In this document: positions 17,368 to 26,258 of the stretch, piece after piece
Layout of the letters: every line of letters begins with the position of its first letter
Numbering within the stretch: the first letter of the stretch is position 1
Origin: Candidatus Neomicrothrix sp. UBA2974
GTDB taxonomy: Bacteria > Actinomycetota > Acidimicrobiia > Acidimicrobiales > MedAcidi-G1
NCBI GenBank assembly: GCA_002348705.1
Contig: DEAU01000028.1
Coordinates: forward strand, 72,586-136,585
Reading direction: 5' to 3'
Length of the DNA stretch: 64,000 bases
Position numbers and translations under genes: made by a program
The notes under the pieces: model-generated
What the model was told of the DNA's origin: nothing
Seen by the model: the letters and a program-made list of their open reading frames with translations, nothing else
Database searches by the model: none

Positions 17368-17472
17368 ACAGTCTCACGGATCCGTTATAGGCTCTCACTT
17401 CTTCGAGGACTGATCCCCTCGCGGGTAAGTCCAGAGGTCCACGATTGACGACCCATCCCCTGGAGCCCAGCC

Positions 17473-19239
17473 ATGACCCGCATGACCCCTAGCGAGGCCT
17501 TCGTCGAGACGATGGCGGCCAACGGTGTGACTACCATCTTCGGAATAATGGGTTCCGCGTTCATGGACGCCATGGACATTTTTGCTCCAGCTGGCATCCG
17601 TCTGGTTCCAGTCGTCCACGAGCAGGGTGCCGCCCACATGGCCGACGGGTACGCCCGAGTCAGTGGTCGTCACGGTGTAGTTATCGGCCAAAACGGACCA
17701 GGTATCTCCAACTGCGTGACGGCTATCGCTGCGGCCTTCTGGGCCCACAGTCCAGTGGTTATCGTTACCCCCGAGACCGGAACCATGGGTATCGGCCTAG
17801 GTGGCTTTCAGGAGGCCAACCAGTTGCCGATGTTCCAGGAGTTCGTGAAGTACCAAGGTCACATAAATAACGAGAACCGAATGGCGGAGATCACTGCACG
17901 TTGCTTTGACCGGGCGATGTCTGAGATCGGACCCACCCAACTGAACATCCCCCGCGATCGCTTTTACGGCGACATCGATGTGGACATTCCCGAGCCCATG
18001 CGAGTTGATCGGGGTCCCGGCGGCTCCGAAAGTCTGGATGCAGCGGCTGACATGCTGGCCGAGGCTGAGTTCCCCGTGATGGTGTCCGGCGGCGGTGTCG
18101 TAATGGGCGACGCCATGGAGGATGCCATTGTTTTGGCCGAGCGTCTCGGCTGTCCAGTAGTCAACAGTTACCTGCATAACGACTCTTTCCCGGCCAGTCA
18201 CCCCCAGTGGTGCGGACCGCTCGGCTACCAAGGCTCCAAGGCAGCTATGAAATTGATCAGTCAGGCCGACGTTGTGCTGGCCCTTGGCACTCGCCTCGGT
18301 CCCTTTGGCACGCTGCCCCAACACGGCATGGACTACTGGCCAAAGGATGCCAGGATCATTCAGGTCGACGCCGATCACCGGATGCTCGGTCTCGTCAAGA
18401 AGATCTCAGTTGGGATATGCGGTGATGCTGGAGCGGCAGCGGTCGCACTTGCTGAGCGCCTTGACGAGAGGGTCTTGGCCTGTGACGCCAGTCGTGACCA
18501 CCGGTCTCAACACATGGCTGACGAGAAATCCGAATGGGAGGCCGAGCTAGAGGAGTGGACACATGAAATCGATGACTTCAGCGTGGACATGATCAAGCAG
18601 GCCATTGACGAGGAAGACAACTGGCTTCACCCTCGTCAGGTTCTTCGCGAACTAGAGAAAGCTATGCCGGCCCGGGTCATGGTCTCTACAGACATCGGGA
18701 ATATCAACTCGGTCGCAAATAGCTATCTGCGTTTCGAAGAACCCCGGTCCTTTTTTGCAGCTATGAGTTGGGGTAACTGCGGGTACGCCCTACCGACCAT
18801 TATCGGCGCCAAAGCAGCCGCTCCTGAGCGCCCGGCGGTTGCATTCGCCGGCGACGGCGCATGGGCCATGAGCATGGTGGAGATCATGACGGCGGTGCGT
18901 CACGACATACCGGTTACCGCGGTTGTGTTCCACAATCGGCAGTGGGGAGCAGAGAAAAAGAATCAGGTCGACTTCTACGGTCAGCGTTTCGTTGCTGGGG
19001 AACTTGAAGGTGGTGAGAACTATGCTGAGATCGCTAAAGCGATGGGTGCGGAGGGCATCCGTGTGGATCAACTCGAGGACGTAGGTCCAGCCCTCTCACA
19101 AGCCGTTGAGGCCCAGATGACAGCTGGCAGGACAACGGTGATCGAGGTGATGTGCACTAAGGAACTAGGAGACCCATTCCGCAAGGATGCGCTGTCGGTG
19201 CCGATTCGCCATCTCCGGAAGTATGCCGACTTCACCTGA
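17473..19239 (+). CDS. xsc: Sulfoacetaldehyde acetyltransferase (Xsc)
   Basis: This 588-residue ThDP enzyme converts sulfoacetaldehyde and phosphate to acetyl phosphate and sulfite, the central step of taurine and isethionate degradation. It has the acetolactate-synthase-like layout: an N-terminal PYR domain with catalytic Glu in VVHEQGAAHMADGYAR near residue 50, a central domain, and a C-terminal PP domain with the ThDP motif FAGDGAWAMSM near residue 460. NGPGISNCVTAIAAAFWAHSPVV and the long N-terminal and C-terminal segments are characteristic of Xsc rather than IlvB. Taurine transaminase or dehydrogenase and phosphotransacetylase are not adjacent. A class III aminotransferase at 59 kb is one candidate partner. 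Confidence 0.9.
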   Translation: MTRMTPSEAFVETMAANGVTTIFGIMGSAFMDAMDIFAPAGIRLVPVVHEQGAAHMADGYARVSGRHGVVIGQNGPGISNCVTAIAAAFWAHSPVVIVTPETGTMGIGLGGFQEANQLPMFQEFVKYQGHINNENRMAEITARCFDRAMSEIGPTQLNIPRDRFYGDIDVDIPEPMRVDRGPGGSESLDAAADMLAEAEFPVMVSGGGVVMGDAMEDAIVLAERLGCPVVNSYLHNDSFPASHPQWCGPLGYQGSKAAMKLISQADVVLALGTRLGPFGTLPQHGMDYWPKDARIIQVDADHRMLGLVKKISVGICGDAGAAAVALAERLDERVLACDASRDHRSQHMADEKSEWEAELEEWTHEIDDFSVDMIKQAIDEEDNWLHPRQVLRELEKAMPARVMVSTDIGNINSVANSYLRFEEPRSFFAAMSWGNCGYALPTIIGAKAAAPERPAVAFAGDGAWAMSMVEIMTAVRHDIPVTAVVFHNRQWGAEKKNQVDFYGQRFVAGELEGGENYAEIAKAMGAEGIRVDQLEDVGPALSQAVEAQMTAGRTTVIEVMCTKELGDPFRKDALSVPIRHLRKYADFT

Positions 19240-19262
19240 CCGGGTCCGCTGGCGACCTGAGA

Positions 19263-19865
19263 TCATCCTTCAACTAATGGAGAAGGATCATGGGACACGT
19301 CCTCCGGGCCAAGCGGACGGGTCCAAGCGGCAAATTCGAGGACAATTCCGTCAGGGTCATGAAAGTAGATCGACCTAACGAAGACGCCGTCGTGTAGATC
19401 TCGAGACACGCCCCACTCAGAGTCGTCGTGGTTGACGACCTCAGAACAATCGATACCAACCTCGCGAAGACGCGAAACGAGATTGTCGATGTCCTTGTCG
19501 TCGACATTGAAGGCGACGTGGTTCATGGAGCCGTGCGCGGAGTGGATGCCACCGCGGTCTGGTCGGTCGATCGGCATTGCAATGCCAGGTGCAGCCTTGG
19601 GTCCATCAGGGAACCAGAAGAACGCCAATTGATTGCCACCTCCGGCATCGAAGAAGAAATGCTGCCCTACTCCACCCCCCAACTCGACGGTCTTAACTAG
19701 AGGCATTCCCAAGAGACCCTCGTAAAACGCCACGGTCGCTGCCATGTCGCTGCAGACGAGTGCAAGATGGTTGATTCCTCGGAGACCAAAAGGTCCGGTC
19801 GTCTGGCTCGAGTCGCCCATGGAGGATGCCATAGAAGTTTCTGTCGCTTCGGAAGTCCCAGCCAT
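19263..19865 (-). CDS. VOC family (glyoxalase/extradiol dioxygenase-like) protein
   Basis: This 200-residue protein has a single VOC domain from about residue 28 (GINHLALVCSDMAATVAFYEGLLGM) to residue 180. It has repeated beta-alpha-beta-beta-beta modules and likely metal ligands in NHLAL, NHVAFNV and a late Glu in DGIVLEFAAWTRP. The first 25 residues are Ser/Thr-rich and low in complexity, so the true start may be further in. It converges on xsc with 23 nt between stops and is divergent from the next SDR. The reaction is unknown: ring-cleavage, isomerase or binding. Confidence 0.8.
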   Translation of the reverse strand: MAGTSEATETSMASSMGDSSQTTGPFGLRGINHLALVCSDMAATVAFYEGLLGMPLVKTVELGGGVGQHFFFDAGGGNQLAFFWFPDGPKAAPGIAMPIDRPDRGGIHSAHGSMNHVAFNVDDKDIDNLVSRLREVGIDCSEVVNHDDSEWGVSRDLHDGVFVRSIYFHDPDGIVLEFAAWTRPLGPEDVSHDPSPLVEG

Positions 19866-19900
19866 GGGAACACCCTAGGCGGCCTGTCAGAATCGGTCTC

Positions 19901-20683
19901 ATGTCCGCACTCGCTCCCGAAGAACGTCTAACGGACTTCACTGGCCGTGTTGTCGTGGTCACCGGTGGGAGCAGAGGGCTTGGTCGCGCCATGGTTGAGG
20001 CGTTCGCTCGGTGCGGCGCAGATGTGGTGGTGGCCAGCCGGAAAATGTCGAACTGTGAGGATTTAGCTGCTGCGGTGGCGGAGTCGACAGGTCGACGAGC
20101 ACTTCCGGTGGCCTGCCACGTCGGTGATTGGGATCAATGCGACGCGCTGGTTGAAGCGACATACGCGGAGTTTGGTCGGTGTGACGTTCTAGTAAACAAT
20201 GCTGGAAGCTCGCCGCTCTATCCGTCGCTCGCTCAGGTCACTCCTGAGCTATTCGACAAGACTATTGCCACCAATCTGAGAGGTATGTTCCGGTTGTCGG
20301 CTTCTTTCGGATCGCTCATGTTCGATGCAGGCAGCGGGTGCATAGTGAATGTGAGTTCTACATCCGCATCGGCTCCAACCGCAGTGGAGGCCATCTATGG
20401 TGCGGCTAAGGCTGGCGTCCACTCGCTCACAGAGTCCTTCGCCCGGGCCTATGCGCCGACAGTTCGGGTCAACTGCTTGCAGCCTGGGCCGTTTCTGACC
20501 GATATCTCGACCCATTGGCCGGAGAGCGCGCACGAGGCTTTCCAACGTCGCATTGCACTGCAGCGGGCTGGTGACGCAGAAGAGATCGTGGGAGCGGCTC
20601 TCTACCTGGCATCGGATGCCGCCTCGTTTACAACCGGATCGGTCGTCAAGGTTGATGGCGGAGCGGTTTATGGAACCGGGTGA
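19901..20683 (+). CDS. SDR family oxidoreductase
   Basis: This 260-residue classical SDR has TGGSRGLGRA near residue 22, VNNAGSSPLY near residue 97, the Ser in NVSSTSASAPTA and the catalytic Tyr-Lys in YGAAKAGVHSL, with a C-terminal VVKVDGGAVYG. A basic/small pattern after beta-2 (VVASRKM) favours NADP. It lies 54 nt upstream of the DAO-family flavoenzyme on the same strand and may act in the same pathway. Confidence 0.88.
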   Translation: MSALAPEERLTDFTGRVVVVTGGSRGLGRAMVEAFARCGADVVVASRKMSNCEDLAAAVAESTGRRALPVACHVGDWDQCDALVEATYAEFGRCDVLVNNAGSSPLYPSLAQVTPELFDKTIATNLRGMFRLSASFGSLMFDAGSGCIVNVSSTSASAPTAVEAIYGAAKAGVHSLTESFARAYAPTVRVNCLQPGPFLTDISTHWPESAHEAFQRRIALQRAGDAEEIVGAALYLASDAASFTTGSVVKVDGGAVYGTG

Positions 20684-20736
20684 GTGAGAGTCCAGCTGTC
20701 GTTGTTTAGGCCTTCCCAGAAGCTAGGAGGATCCTG

Positions 20737-22200
20737 GTGACGAATATCGGTCGGCCCGCCGAGGGTCAGAATCAGTGGTATCCGTTTATGGACCGTCCCG
20801 CACCGTCGATGGTCGATGGGTTCCTGCAGAACCCACCGGTCGTGCCGGTTCACGATTTCGATCCCCTGCCACCTGCAGCCCGGTACGTAGTGGTCGGTGC
20901 CGGTATCCACGGTCTGTCTACGGCCTACCACCTTGCTATGGAACTGGAGCGCACCGGGAAAGGGGCAGGGAGTGATGTTGTGCTTATCGACAAGGCTGGT
21001 CCTGGTGCTGGCGCTACCGGCTTGGCCTGTGGTTGTGTTCGAAACTTCTACATGACCGGTCCTCTGCATGCCATTCTGCGAGCCAGCGTTGAGGTATGGG
21101 AGTCCGACCCGATAAATCTTGGATTTCAGCAGGTCGGATACGTATCGATTGGCGAGGCCAATCAGACCGAGGACTACGTGCGCCTGAATGAGTCCCAGGT
21201 TGCCAATGGTTACCCCTCAGACCTCTACACGGATGCGGATGCCCACCGCTTCCTCAAGGAACTATGGCCCGACTTCAAGACCGAGAACTGCGACGTCGTG
21301 CTGCACGAGCACCGATCCGGTTACGCAGGTACTCACATGGTGATGTGGGGTCTTGACCAGAAGGCTCGTCAGTGGGGTGTCCAACGCTGCTACGGCGTGG
21401 CTGTTGTCGGCTACGACCTCGACTCGTCAGGTTCGGTAACCGCTGTGAAAACCACCGCCGGAGAAATCCGCTGCGACGAGGTAGTCGTTGGCGCGGGAGC
21501 GTGGACACCCCAGCACTGGGAGTGGTTGGGTGGGCCTTCGACGCTTGACGTCCATTACCCGGATGGCCACGTCGATCGGGGCATGGACGTGTGGACCTAC
21601 TGGCGCTTACTTGAGGGAGAGATCTTCATGCCGCCCGGAGTCGACTATCGCACTGCCGATGGGAAAGATGGCCCGGTACTGCACGTGGAGTTGATGGATA
21701 CTCCGGTGTACGGAAGCGATGGAGAAGTGATCCAAGACTACGTGTACACCTACACCCGGTACGCAGCCGAGCGGGTGGGTGCACCGGGCTTGCAGGGGGG
21801 GACTATTCCGATCCGCATGGGTCCGGATGCAAGGACTGATCCATACGGCCACCTGAATGATGATTACCAGGCTGACGACTGGTTTCCCGAGTACTACTGC
21901 AGGACTCTCGGAATGTTGTTTGAGCGCTTTGAGAATCTTGAGCCTTACTACAAGCAGCGGCGTAACGGCGGCATTGGTGCCTTCACTCCAGACAACGTGC
22001 CGATTTTCGACCACTTGGTCGATAACGCCTTCGTGATCGCAGACTCGAACCATGGTTTCAAGATGATCGGAGTGGGGAAGCTAACGGCGTCGATGCTCGT
22101 CCACGGTAATAAGCCCGAGGAATTGCGTCCTTTTACGTACGGTCGTTATGCCGCCGGCGACACGTTTGGCGACCGAAATTCGAACTGCCCCTGGGTCTAG
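20737..22200 (+). CDS. DAO-family FAD-dependent oxidoreductase (sarcosine oxidase beta-like)
   Basis: This 487-residue flavoprotein is preceded by a strong TAGGAGGA and starts with GTG. The FAD-binding Rossmann motif is YVVVGAGIHGLSTAYHLA near residue 50, with a typical DAO middle (GEIRCDEVVVGAGAWTP near residue 245) and a C-terminal flavin segment (NHGFKMIGVGKLTASML near residue 445). Family members oxidise N-methylated amino acids (sarcosine, dimethylglycine) or D-amino acids. Here the N-terminal 45 residues before the Rossmann fold are an unusual extension. Given the MttB-type genes in the window, a demethylating amine oxidase is a plausible role. Confidence 0.85.
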   Translation: MTNIGRPAEGQNQWYPFMDRPAPSMVDGFLQNPPVVPVHDFDPLPPAARYVVVGAGIHGLSTAYHLAMELERTGKGAGSDVVLIDKAGPGAGATGLACGCVRNFYMTGPLHAILRASVEVWESDPINLGFQQVGYVSIGEANQTEDYVRLNESQVANGYPSDLYTDADAHRFLKELWPDFKTENCDVVLHEHRSGYAGTHMVMWGLDQKARQWGVQRCYGVAVVGYDLDSSGSVTAVKTTAGEIRCDEVVVGAGAWTPQHWEWLGGPSTLDVHYPDGHVDRGMDVWTYWRLLEGEIFMPPGVDYRTADGKDGPVLHVELMDTPVYGSDGEVIQDYVYTYTRYAAERVGAPGLQGGTIPIRMGPDARTDPYGHLNDDYQADDWFPEYYCRTLGMLFERFENLEPYYKQRRNGGIGAFTPDNVPIFDHLVDNAFVIADSNHGFKMIGVGKLTASMLVHGNKPEELRPFTYGRYAAGDTFGDRNSNCPWV

Positions 22201-22262
22201 TACTGCTCGGTGACTTAGGCTGATCGGAGGCCGGCCGCCGAACGCCGACGTACCCTACGTTG

Positions 22263-23714
22263 ATGGCCGGAGGTATCGCCGAAGCTGATCTGGCGAGGGA
22301 ACTGCGTGACCTGGTTGGTCCTGCAGGGTGGCTCGACCCGGCAGATGCCGTTGGCATGACCGTGGACTTCCGAGGGCTTTTCTTTGGGGAACCGGTAGCC
22401 GTCGTGCGACCGCGCACCGTTGATGAGGTGCGGGCAGTAGTGCGGGCTTGTTCCGCGGCCGGTGTCGCCATCGTTACCCAAGGTGGGAACACATCGCTGT
22501 CGGGGGGTTCGGTACCGACCGATGATCGTCCATCGGTTCTGGTGTCGACTGCGCGAATGGACCAGATTATTAGCGTAGAGCCGGCCCGCTACACGATTAC
22601 TGCCGAGGCGGGATGCACTATTGAGCAGGTGCAGCGGGCAGCGGAGAAGGTCGGCCGCCAACTAGGCATGGACTGGGGAGCCCGCGGAACGGCCACGGTT
22701 GGTGGTGCCGTGTCGACGAACGCGGGGGGTCTCAACGTGTTGAGGTACGGACCGGCCCGTGACAGCGTGGTCGGATTGGAGGCGGTGTTAGCTGACGGTG
22801 AGGTCTTTGACGGGCTGCGGGCATTGCGAAAGGACAACTCCGGATATGACCTGAAGCACCTCTTCATTGGCGGTGAGGGCTCTCTAGGGATCATCACCCG
22901 GGTAGTGCTGAAGTTGTATCCGCGCCACAACCACCAACGCACCTTCTTTGCCGCTTTGGCCGAACTGGAGGACGTCCACGAGCTCTATGACCGGGCCTGC
23001 GCCTTGGACCACGCCGGCTTGACCGCTTTCGAATTGGTGCCCGAGGCAGGTCTAGCAGGCACAATCAAGTCGTTCGGCGTGGCGCGGCCCATTGCAACCC
23101 ATTCGGACTGGTACCTACTCGGACGCTTCAGCGGAACAAGTCCGGTGGATGACGCGGCGGAAGCCTTTTTGTCCGATGCGACCAACGCCGGTCTGCTCCT
23201 GGATGCCGTAATGGCCGGTACGACCGCTCAGGAACAGAACTTATGGATCCTGCGCGAAGAGCTACCTCCAGAGACCCTGTTTGACGCAAAGGGGGCGAAG
23301 TTTGATGTTGCGGTTCCCATCGACCGGGTAGCTGAGTACCAGCGTGCCGTTGAGGCCCTGATCCAAGACCTTTGTGGGGGCGGCGCGGTCGTCTACTCAT
23401 TCGGTCATCTGGGGGATGGCAACCTACACCTATATGTGATTTCGTCACTTGAGCGGGGGAGCCGCATGGAACCGGGCCTCATAGATGAAATCCAAGGGTC
23501 TGTCGACCGGCTTACCTGGGACATGGGGGGGACGGTCAGTGCCGAACACGGGGTGGGTCAAGAGCTACTCGAGCGAGTTGCAGGACAGAAGTCGGCAGTG
23601 GAGCTGGAGATGATGCGGCGGGTGAAGGCGGCATTGGACCCCAACGACCTGTTCAACCCGGGTCGAGGTGCTCACTGTGTGCCAGTTGCCGATGCAGGCG
23701 AGGTTGAACGGTGA
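22263..23714 (+). CDS. FAD-linked oxidase, GlcD/D-lactate dehydrogenase type
   Basis: This 483-residue protein has the VAO/PCMH FAD-binding domain: VVRPRTVDEVRAVVRAC near residue 43, GGNTSLSGGSVPT near residue 76 and GWGARGTATVGGAVSTNAGG-like glycine-rich segments near residue 140. It ends with the GlcD C-domain (YSFGHLGDGNLHLYV near residue 380, SAEHGVGQ near residue 423 and FNPGRG). It oxidises a 2-hydroxy acid such as glycolate, D-lactate or D-2-hydroxyglutarate to the 2-oxo acid. The start is the ATG at 22263. Its stop overlaps the next gene's GTG, so the keto product may be handed to the aminotransferase. Confidence 0.9.
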   Translation: MAGGIAEADLARELRDLVGPAGWLDPADAVGMTVDFRGLFFGEPVAVVRPRTVDEVRAVVRACSAAGVAIVTQGGNTSLSGGSVPTDDRPSVLVSTARMDQIISVEPARYTITAEAGCTIEQVQRAAEKVGRQLGMDWGARGTATVGGAVSTNAGGLNVLRYGPARDSVVGLEAVLADGEVFDGLRALRKDNSGYDLKHLFIGGEGSLGIITRVVLKLYPRHNHQRTFFAALAELEDVHELYDRACALDHAGLTAFELVPEAGLAGTIKSFGVARPIATHSDWYLLGRFSGTSPVDDAAEAFLSDATNAGLLLDAVMAGTTAQEQNLWILREELPPETLFDAKGAKFDVAVPIDRVAEYQRAVEALIQDLCGGGAVVYSFGHLGDGNLHLYVISSLERGSRMEPGLIDEIQGSVDRLTWDMGGTVSAEHGVGQELLERVAGQKSAVELEMMRRVKAALDPNDLFNPGRGAHCVPVADAGEVER

Positions 23715-24799
23715 CGGTGGGTCGACCTCGAGCCTCGGTAGCTGCCATGGCCAGCTACCGGCCCGGCAAATCGGCGACCCAAGCGGCCGATGAACACGGT
23801 CTGGTCGAGGCTATGAAGTTGGCTTCCAACGAGAACCCTTACCCACCGGTTTTGCCTATCGTTGAGGCGGTAGTTGAGGCAGCCGGCGATGTAAACCGCT
23901 ACGGCGATCACCGAGCGACTGCTCTTCGGGCCGCGTTGGCTGATTGGTTGAAGGTGGACGCCGAACGGATCGGCTGCGGTTGCGGATCGGTAGGCTTGCT
24001 ACAGCAACTCTTCCTGGCCTACATCGATCCCGGTGACGAGGTGGTGTACCCGTGGCCGTCGTTTGAGGCCTACCCGGTGGATGCGGCAATTACGGCGGCG
24101 ACTGCGGTGACCGTCCCGCTGGTCGATCAGACCTTCGATCTGGATGCTGTGGCTGAGGCTGTGACGGCTCGCACCAAGTTGGTTGTGCTTGCTAACCCCA
24201 ACAACCCGACAGGAACTGTGGTGCACGTTCGCGATGTTCGAAGTCTGTTGGAACGGGTGCCCGAAGACGTTCTGGTCGTGGTCGATGAGGCGTACCGGGA
24301 GTTTGTCACCATCGACCTTGGTTATCCGATCCACGATTTACAGCCCCAATACCCGAATGTTGTGGTGTTGCGGACCTTCTCAAAGGCCTACGGACTAGCT
24401 GGCCTGCGGACCGGCTATGCCGTGGCCGATCCGTCGGTGGTAGGCCAACTGGACAAGGTGCTAATCCCGTTTGCCGTGAACCATTTGGCCCAGGTGGCCT
24501 CCCTGGCTGCTATAGCGGCCGACGTTGAGGTCCGGGAGGTCATTGGTCGGCTGACTACCGAACGGGATCGGGTGGTTGCCGCCCTGCGGTCTGACGGTTG
24601 GGGCCTACCCGACGCTATGGCCAACTTCGTGTGGCTTCCAATGGGAGACCGAAGCGAAGCGATTTCTCGAGAGATTGAGCAGCGAGGCGTGGTGGTTCGA
24701 CCTTTCCCCGGTTTGGGAATCCGGATCACCATTGGCACGCCTGCCGAGAACGACCGGTTTCTAGCGGTACTTGCCAAGGTGGCGGGTGCGAGGCGATAA
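23711..24799 (+). CDS. Histidinol-phosphate aminotransferase-like PLP enzyme
   Basis: This 362-residue fold-type I aminotransferase of the HisC/aromatic class has LASNENPYPPV near residue 36, ANPNNPTGTVV near residue 160, VVDEAYREFV near residue 195 and the Schiff-base Lys in RTFSKAYGLAGLRTGY near residue 227. It starts with GTG overlapping the preceding stop by 4 nt. Outside a his operon and next to a hydroxy-acid oxidase, a catabolic or aromatic-amino-acid transaminase is as likely as histidine biosynthesis, so I do not assign hisC. Confidence 0.85.
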   Translation: MTVGRPRASVAAMASYRPGKSATQAADEHGLVEAMKLASNENPYPPVLPIVEAVVEAAGDVNRYGDHRATALRAALADWLKVDAERIGCGCGSVGLLQQLFLAYIDPGDEVVYPWPSFEAYPVDAAITAATAVTVPLVDQTFDLDAVAEAVTARTKLVVLANPNNPTGTVVHVRDVRSLLERVPEDVLVVVDEAYREFVTIDLGYPIHDLQPQYPNVVVLRTFSKAYGLAGLRTGYAVADPSVVGQLDKVLIPFAVNHLAQVASLAAIAADVEVREVIGRLTTERDRVVAALRSDGWGLPDAMANFVWLPMGDRSEAISREIEQRGVVVRPFPGLGIRITIGTPAENDRFLAVLAKVAGARR

Positions 24800-24808
24800 G
24801 GATCTGAT

Positions 24809-25264
24809 ATGGGACGACTGCAGTTGGCTATCGACGTCGGCGACCTAGACGAAGCGATCGACTTCTATTCGCGCCTGTTTTCAACGCCGCCAGCCAAGGT
24901 GGAGGATGGTTACGCCAACTTCTCTATCGACGACCCGCCGCTCAAGTTGGTGCTGTTTGAGAAACCGGCTGCCGGTGGCGTTCTCAACCACCTTGGTGTG
25001 GAAGTTGAGACGGCTGCCGAAGTGGTAGCTGCTGAGGCTCGGATAACCGACGAAGGCCTCGACACCACGGGCGTGGGCGACGTCAAATGCTGCTTCGCTG
25101 AGAAAACCGAGACTTGGGTTGTTGCCCCGGACGACGTTCGCTGGGAGTGGTATGTCAAGACCGGCGACAGCGACCAGTTCGACGAGGTTCAGTTGGGTGC
25201 TTCGACTGTGGTTGAGTGCTTTGGTCCGACGGTCGAGTCTGATGAGGAGGGCTGTTGCAGTTGA
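24809..25264 (+). CDS. ArsI/CadI family VOC protein with Cys-Cys pair
   Basis: This 151-residue VOC protein is close in pattern to actinobacterial CadI and the ArsI C-As lyases: LDEAIDFYSRLFSTPPAK, YANFSIDDPPLKLVLFE, NHLGVEVE (His61), the vicinal pair Cys94-Cys95 in DVKCCFAEKTETWV, and RWEWYVK (Glu113). ArsI uses such a Cys pair to bind organoarsenic(III) and a His/His/Glu metal site. Here the first His is Gln5, as I recall for CadI. A second Cys-Cys pair ends the protein. It could demethylate methylarsenite or bind metal. It is 9 nt after the aminotransferase, an unusual non-arsenic context. Confidence 0.75.
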   Translation: MGRLQLAIDVGDLDEAIDFYSRLFSTPPAKVEDGYANFSIDDPPLKLVLFEKPAAGGVLNHLGVEVETAAEVVAAEARITDEGLDTTGVGDVKCCFAEKTETWVVAPDDVRWEWYVKTGDSDQFDEVQLGASTVVECFGPTVESDEEGCCS

Positions 25265-25268
25265 TTGT

Positions 25269-26009
25269 TCAGGACTCCATTAGGGAGCCACCCTCCACGG
25301 GGAGACCCGTGCCGTTGATGTAATTGGCTGTTTCTGAACACAGGAAGGCCACGATTCGTCCAAAGTCGGCTGGGTTGCCGATCCGTCCCATGGGGTGGCG
25401 AGCGGCTACTTCGTCCAGGTCTTCGTAGATCTCGGCGAGACGTCCGGTGGCATGGAGCCCCGGCTGGATTGAATTCACCGTTACTCCGTCTCGGGCCACC
25501 TCAGTAGCTGTGGTTTTGAGGAACCCGGTAAGACCGGCGCGCGCTGTGTTGGAGAGCATTAGTTTTGGCGAGGGCTCGCGCACCGTGGCTGAGGTGATAG
25601 CGATCACCCGTCCCCAGCCTCGCTCCTGCATCGCCGGGATGAGCGCCTTGCACATACGTACATGGGCCAAGAGGTTCAGTTGCAGAGCTGCTGGGTAGAG
25701 GTTGAGTCCGGTGCTGGCGAACGTCCCCGGGGTTGGGCCGCCAGCGTTAGCTACCAGTATGTCTATGTGGCTGAGTGACGTTAAGGCTTCCTGAAGCATG
25801 GCGTCGATTGAGTTGTCGCAGGCCAGATCGACTGCAATCGTCGGAACGTCGCCGTCGATGGTCTCTGCTGCAGCGGCGAGTTTGTCGACTGAGCGCGACG
25901 CCAGCGCCACCTTGACACCCTCGGCGGCCAAAGCCTGCGCTGAGGCCAACCCGAGTCCTGTCGATGCGCCGGTCACTAGTGCTGTGCGTCCTGCGATGCC
26001 GAGATCCAT
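25269..26009 (-). CDS. SDR family protein with altered catalytic Tyr/Lys
   Basis: This 246-residue protein has the SDR cofactor motif TGASTGLGLASA near residue 14, VANAGGPTPG near residue 88, the Ser region VIAITSATVREP and the C-terminal GLPVEGGSLMES. The normal YxxxK is replaced: the position reads LSNTARAGLTGF, so Tyr and Lys are Ser and Arg. A subgroup of FabG-like proteins with this pattern exists. Activity as a standard alcohol dehydrogenase is doubtful. It converges on the CadI-like gene with 4 nt between stops. Confidence 0.85.
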   Translation of the reverse strand: MDLGIAGRTALVTGASTGLGLASAQALAAEGVKVALASRSVDKLAAAAETIDGDVPTIAVDLACDNSIDAMLQEALTSLSHIDILVANAGGPTPGTFASTGLNLYPAALQLNLLAHVRMCKALIPAMQERGWGRVIAITSATVREPSPKLMLSNTARAGLTGFLKTTATEVARDGVTVNSIQPGLHATGRLAEIYEDLDEVAARHPMGRIGNPADFGRIVAFLCSETANYINGTGLPVEGGSLMES

Positions 26010-26074
26010 AGCCGGACGGTAGTCGGGAACTGCATAGTCGTGGCCGAGGGCAATCAGGCTGGCAGGCTGTCGGC

Positions 26075-26248
26075 ATGCGGATTGACACTGAAGGTCTCAG
26101 CTGGTGGTTGTTCCTAGCCTGCGCTGTGTTTTTTTTGATTGGGTCAATCGCTATCGCGGACACCCTCTTCATCATTGGCTCGGGGCTCTTCCTCGCTGCA
26201 TGTTTGGTATTTCTGGCCGGCCGTAACCGTTCAAGTTCTGTCGATTGA
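26075..26248 (+). CDS. Small two-helix membrane protein
   Basis: This 57-residue frame (ATG 26075, TGA 26246-26248) encodes a short polar N-terminus (MRIDTEGLS), a first hydrophobic helix rich in W/F/A/I (about residues 10-28), a second hydrophobic helix (about residues 31-50) and a polar tail (RNRSSSVD). It ends 10 nt before the ThDP enzyme gene on the same strand. The two-helix hydrophobicity and the position suggest a real small membrane protein. No family is recognised. Confidence 0.5.
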   Translation: MRIDTEGLSWWLFLACAVFFLIGSIAIADTLFIIGSGLFLAACLVFLAGRNRSSSVD

Positions 26249-26258
26249 GGCTTAGGAC

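Noticed and set aside
19265..19288. ATCCTT/AAGGAT inverted repeat between xsc and the VOC gene
   Set aside because: Only six pairs, overlapping the VOC coding end. Too weak to call a terminator.
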